The notes under the pieces were generated by a model. It was not told the DNA's origin. It did no database searches and was given only the letters and a program-made list of their open reading frames with translations. The position numbers were made by a program, and so were the translations under genes. Positions 6,256 to 8,750 of a DNA stretch of 8,750 nt are shown piece after piece. Position 1 is the first letter of the stretch. Every line of letters starts with the position of its first letter. This stretch comes from an uncultured Sphingobacteriales bacterium (lineage in GTDB: Bacteria > Bacteroidota > Bacteroidia > Chitinophagales > Chitinophagaceae), in the NCBI GenBank assembly GCA_946887085.1, contig CAMPKG010000130.1:1-8750 (forward strand), in the 5' to 3' direction.

Positions 6256-8750
6256 TTAGCGGGAGATCACAAAACGGATATCCCATTTTTCTTCTTTTGG
6301 TGCAAGGCGCAAAAAGTATATACCGTTGCTCAGGTTGCCGCCCAGTGAAAATGTTTTTAGCAACAGTTTCCCTTTCACTTCAGCCTTGTCGGTATACACC
6401 ACCTGCCCCAAGATGTTTGTTATCTCGATCGGAACTTCCTGGTCGTAGATCAATCCTGCCTTCAATGTAAAATTGCCGTTGTTTGGATTAGGGAACAGCG
6501 TGTAATACGTTTGCGGCACGATCATCACATAAGTTGAATCCCTGGACGTGCAGCCGCCAAAAGTGATCGTCAGGTAATACCACCCTTCCGAAAGTTTAGT
6601 TGCATAAGAAATCACAGGATTTTGATCCTGGGAAACAAAACCCTGCGGCCCTGTCCAGCTGTAACTCGTATTAGGCAGGCCGCTGTCGCCATACAGCTCA
6701 ACCTGGTCGCCTACATTTTTAGGTTTGTCCGGCGCAGGGCTATTGCTCGAAGTTGTTGGCTTGTCCGGACGAACCTTTACCGCTACTTCTACCGACTTAG
6801 GTTCTGACACACAACCATCCAGTTCGGCGTGCACCAGGTATTTACCCTGCTGCTTCATCGAAGCATTGCCGATACCTACTACATGAGAGGGCTCACTCAC
6901 GAAGCCGTTCGGCCCTGTCCATTTGTAAACCACATCAGGGGTGTGAAACAGACCTTTTGCTATCAGGGTAAGGCTATCACCTTCACAAATGGCCGGCTGG
7001 TTGCTGTGAACAGATAAGATATCCGGCATAGGCTTCAGGCCAACGTAAATAGTGTCCGGTAACGATACGCAGCCATCTACATCAGCGGTGATCACGTATA
7101 GTCCTGAATCTTTTGTATCAGCCGAGGTAACAATGGGATATTGCGCATTAGAAGAAAAACCGCTCGGCCCTGTCCAGGAATATATTGCATTTGGTATGCT
7201 GCCAACGCCAAGCCTCAATTCATGGCCGCGACATACGGGGCCGTTGCTTGACGCATCTGGTGTTGGTGTAGTGATCTCAACTTTCACCAGTGTGCTATCT
7301 GCGCGCGAGACGCATCCGTCTACTGTTGCCTTTACATAATAATAGCCTGCAGTTTGTGCAGTCGCAGGATCGATCGAAGGGTTTTGCTGCGATGAAGTAA
7401 ATGAGGGCCCTGTCCATTCATAGGTAGCGCCGGTAACATCCGATGCTTTAAGGTTCAGCGTTGTATTGGGACAAACAATTATTTCGTCTTCTGCATCAGG
7501 TGTAGGTGTGGTGATATCTACAGTCACTACTGTGCTATCGGGCAACGATACACATCCGTTGACCTTTGCTGTCACATAGTATTTGCCTGCATGCCCGTAG
7601 TTTGTGTTTGGTATAGCAGGGTTTTGCAAAGGCGATGTAAATGCAGGACCGATCCAGGTATAAGTGGCATTTGCCATAGCATCCACCTTCAGTTGAAGCG
7701 TTGTTCCCGGGCACACAGTGATGGCAGCATCAGCATTTGGCGTGGACGTCAGAATTTTCACTACAACATCGATACTGTCGGGGAATGACTGGCAACCGCT
7801 TGCATCTTCGGCGGAAACATAATATTTGCCCGCCTTTCCAAAGTCCACATTGTTGATATTGATGAAGGAGCTGGCTGTTGAATTTGAATATCCGGGCCCT
7901 GTCCAGTGATAGAGAACATTTTCAGGATTGTTGATGTTGATCGACAATGTCGTGCCAGGGCAAACCGTATCGCTGATATTTACATCAGGGGTCGTTACCG
8001 CACTATTGAGCGTTACTGTTGTCGTATCAGGTAGGGAAATGCATCCGTTTTTAAACAGTGTCACTATATAATCACCTTGCTGGTTTGCCTGGATATTGGG
8101 TATGGAAGGATCTTCCTGGGTAGAACTAAAGTTGGGCCCTGTCCACGAATAAGTGGCTCCGGGCACATTATCAGTAGAAAGATTGATAGTAGAGCCCGGG
8201 CATTTGGGTGCGTCCGATGTAGTGCCGGAAGCCACCGGCCTGGGTATGACATTAGCCGTTACGCCACTGCTCCTGTTGCACGCACCATATGTTGCGACTA
8301 CTGTATACATGCCTGCGTCAGCTAATGTTGCATTGGGTATTGTAAAGTTTTGCTGGGTAGAGACTGGATTTGGGTTACCTATCTTGTACCAGGTGTAGCT
8401 TGCGCCGCTTACAGTTGTGCTTGAAAGTGTAAGGTTGGATCCCTCGCAGGGGTTGGTGGTGGATGCTTGTGGTGTATACGGATTGCAGGTATCGTTGACG
8501 AAGTATATTTGATAAATAGATCCTGAATTGCCCGAGGCTTGGGTTTGTATGATTTCGACATCATTTACCGCTGACTGAAAATCGGTAAGTTCAATTTGCG
8601 CCGCAGAAATGTTGACGTTTGTTGTAAGTTCTCCATTAACTATATTATTGGCATAGTTCGAGTTGCAGGTTATACCAAGACTCGATGATATGGGAGAAAT
8701 CTCAGAAGCAGCTAATTGATAGGGTGCGCCATTGAGCTTTATCAGAATAC
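6256..8750 (-). CDS. Large secreted Ig-like repeat protein with T9SS type A sorting domain, 5' end missing
   Basis: The frame is open to the right edge, so the Met codon at 8308-8310 is internal and not a start. At least 830 residues are visible. The first 90 or so (ILIKLNGAPYQLAASEIS onward) resemble the N-terminal module of the 615-residue neighbour at about 101-185. Eight Ig/PKD-like repeats of 80-88 residues follow, each with a W.GP core (the first has WYKIGNP instead), seven of them with a C.G to GC.S cysteine pair. Linkers in the middle repeats share TTPTPDA. The last 80 or so residues are a T9SS type A sorting domain (LFPNPNNGNFTL, ILGQVVY, NGIYFLRLAP, ending VISR). A signal peptide is expected upstream but is outside the window. 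The protein is likely a surface-displayed or released repeat protein; ligand and role cannot be read from the sequence. Confidence 0.9.
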   Translation of the reverse strand, partial: ILIKLNGAPYQLAASEISPISSSLGITCNSNYANNIVNGELTTNVNISAAQIELTDFQSAVNDVEIIQTQASGNSGSIYQIYFVNDTCNPYTPQASTTNPCEGSNLTLSSTTVSGASYTWYKIGNPNPVSTQQNFTIPNATLADAGMYTVVATYGACNRSSGVTANVIPRPVASGTTSDAPKCPGSTINLSTDNVPGATYSWTGPNFSSTQEDPSIPNIQANQQGDYIVTLFKNGCISLPDTTTVTLNSAVTTPDVNISDTVCPGTTLSININNPENVLYHWTGPGYSNSTASSFININNVDFGKAGKYYVSAEDASGCQSFPDSIDVVVKILTSTPNADAAITVCPGTTLQLKVDAMANATYTWIGPAFTSPLQNPAIPNTNYGHAGKYYVTAKVNGCVSLPDSTVVTVDITTPTPDAEDEIIVCPNTTLNLKASDVTGATYEWTGPSFTSSQQNPSIDPATAQTAGYYYVKATVDGCVSRADSTLVKVEITTPTPDASSNGPVCRGHELRLGVGSIPNAIYSWTGPSGFSSNAQYPIVTSADTKDSGLYVITADVDGCVSLPDTIYVGLKPMPDILSVHSNQPAICEGDSLTLIAKGLFHTPDVVYKWTGPNGFVSEPSHVVGIGNASMKQQGKYLVHAELDGCVSEPKSVEVAVKVRPDKPTTSSNSPAPDKPKNVGDQVELYGDSGLPNTSYSWTGPQGFVSQDQNPVISYATKLSEGWYYLTITFGGCTSRDSTYVMIVPQTYYTLFPNPNNGNFTLKAGLIYDQEVPIEITNILGQVVYTDKAEVKGKLLLKTFSLGGNLSNGIYFLRLAPKEEKWDIRFVISR
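6259..6504 (-). other. T9SS type A C-terminal sorting domain of the large repeat protein
   Basis: The last 82 residues contain YYTLFPNPNNGNFTLKAG, then EITNILGQVVY, then LSNGIYFLRLAP and a charged end DIRFVISR. It aligns along its length with the sorting domain of the downstream paralogue, with NGIYFLRL identical. Family knowledge gives it the role of outer-membrane export signal. Confidence 0.85.
6517..8460 (-). repeat. Eight tandem Ig/PKD-like repeats with a DNA-level 240-264 base period
   Basis: The plus-strand word GGCCCTGTCCA, which encodes WTGP, recurs at 6647, 6911, 7166, 7406, 7895 and 8135, with a variant GGACCGATCCA at 7646. Spacings are 264, 255, 240, 240, 249 and 240 bases, all multiples of three. 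Around 7253-7278 and 7493-7518 a 26-base block encoding the TTPTPDA linker is nearly identical at exactly one 240-base period, suggesting the central units duplicated most recently. The outermost N-terminal unit, near 8340-8450, is the most divergent. Confidence 0.85.

Noticed and set aside
6647..8145. GGCCCTGTCCA repeats as operator or uptake-type DNA sites
   Set aside because: Each copy is in the same reading frame and encodes the WTGP core of an Ig repeat, so protein constraint and duplication explain them.
8308..8310. ATG as start codon of the large repeat protein
   Set aside because: It falls in the middle of an Ig-like repeat (DAG-MYTVV), has no signal peptide after it, and the frame is open to the window edge.

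Overview
The window looks like a chromosomal segment from a member of the Bacteroidota, most likely a Chitinophagaceae-type organism. This is an inference from three things: secreted multi-Ig proteins ending in type A type IX secretion (T9SS) sorting domains, TAnnTTTG-like -7 promoter elements, and A-rich or weak Shine-Dalgarno sequences. There are no RNA genes, IS elements or CRISPR arrays, and no gene-free stretch longer than 86 bases.

Layout. (1) Positions 1-1323, minus strand: a duplicated ABC-F ATPase (Uup-like) whose reading frame is cut by an in-frame TAG at 46-48. Recognisable ABC-F sequence continues in the same frame on the far side, up to the window edge. (2) Positions 1324-1418: a short divergent intergenic region with a candidate promoter for each direction. 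(3) Positions 1419-4361, plus strand: a complete three-gene operon, pntAA-pntAB-pntB, for the proton-translocating NAD(P)+ transhydrogenase in its split-alpha (Rhodospirillum/Thermus-like) form. (4) Positions 4365-8750, minus strand: two tandem genes for large secreted surface proteins, meeting pntB tail to tail with 3 bases between the stops. The upstream gene runs off the right edge, so its start is missing. Both proteins appear to share an N-terminal beta-rich module, a run of roughly 80-residue Ig/PKD-like repeats, and a C-terminal T9SS sorting domain.

How the parts work together. The three Pnt proteins form one inner-membrane complex that uses the proton gradient to transfer hydride from NADH to NADP+, supplying NADPH. 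The two repeat proteins are probably exported across the outer membrane by T9SS and displayed or released. Their function is unknown, and adhesion or scaffolding is only a guess. Nothing links them functionally to the transhydrogenase; the proximity is convergent and probably incidental.

The observations most worth a second look are the amber stop in the ABC-F gene, a possible leaderless start for that gene, the apparent exchange of the proton-channel histidine between PntB and PntAB, and the parallel loss of one cysteine in the last Ig repeat of both surface proteins. I see no clear previously undescribed multi-gene system.
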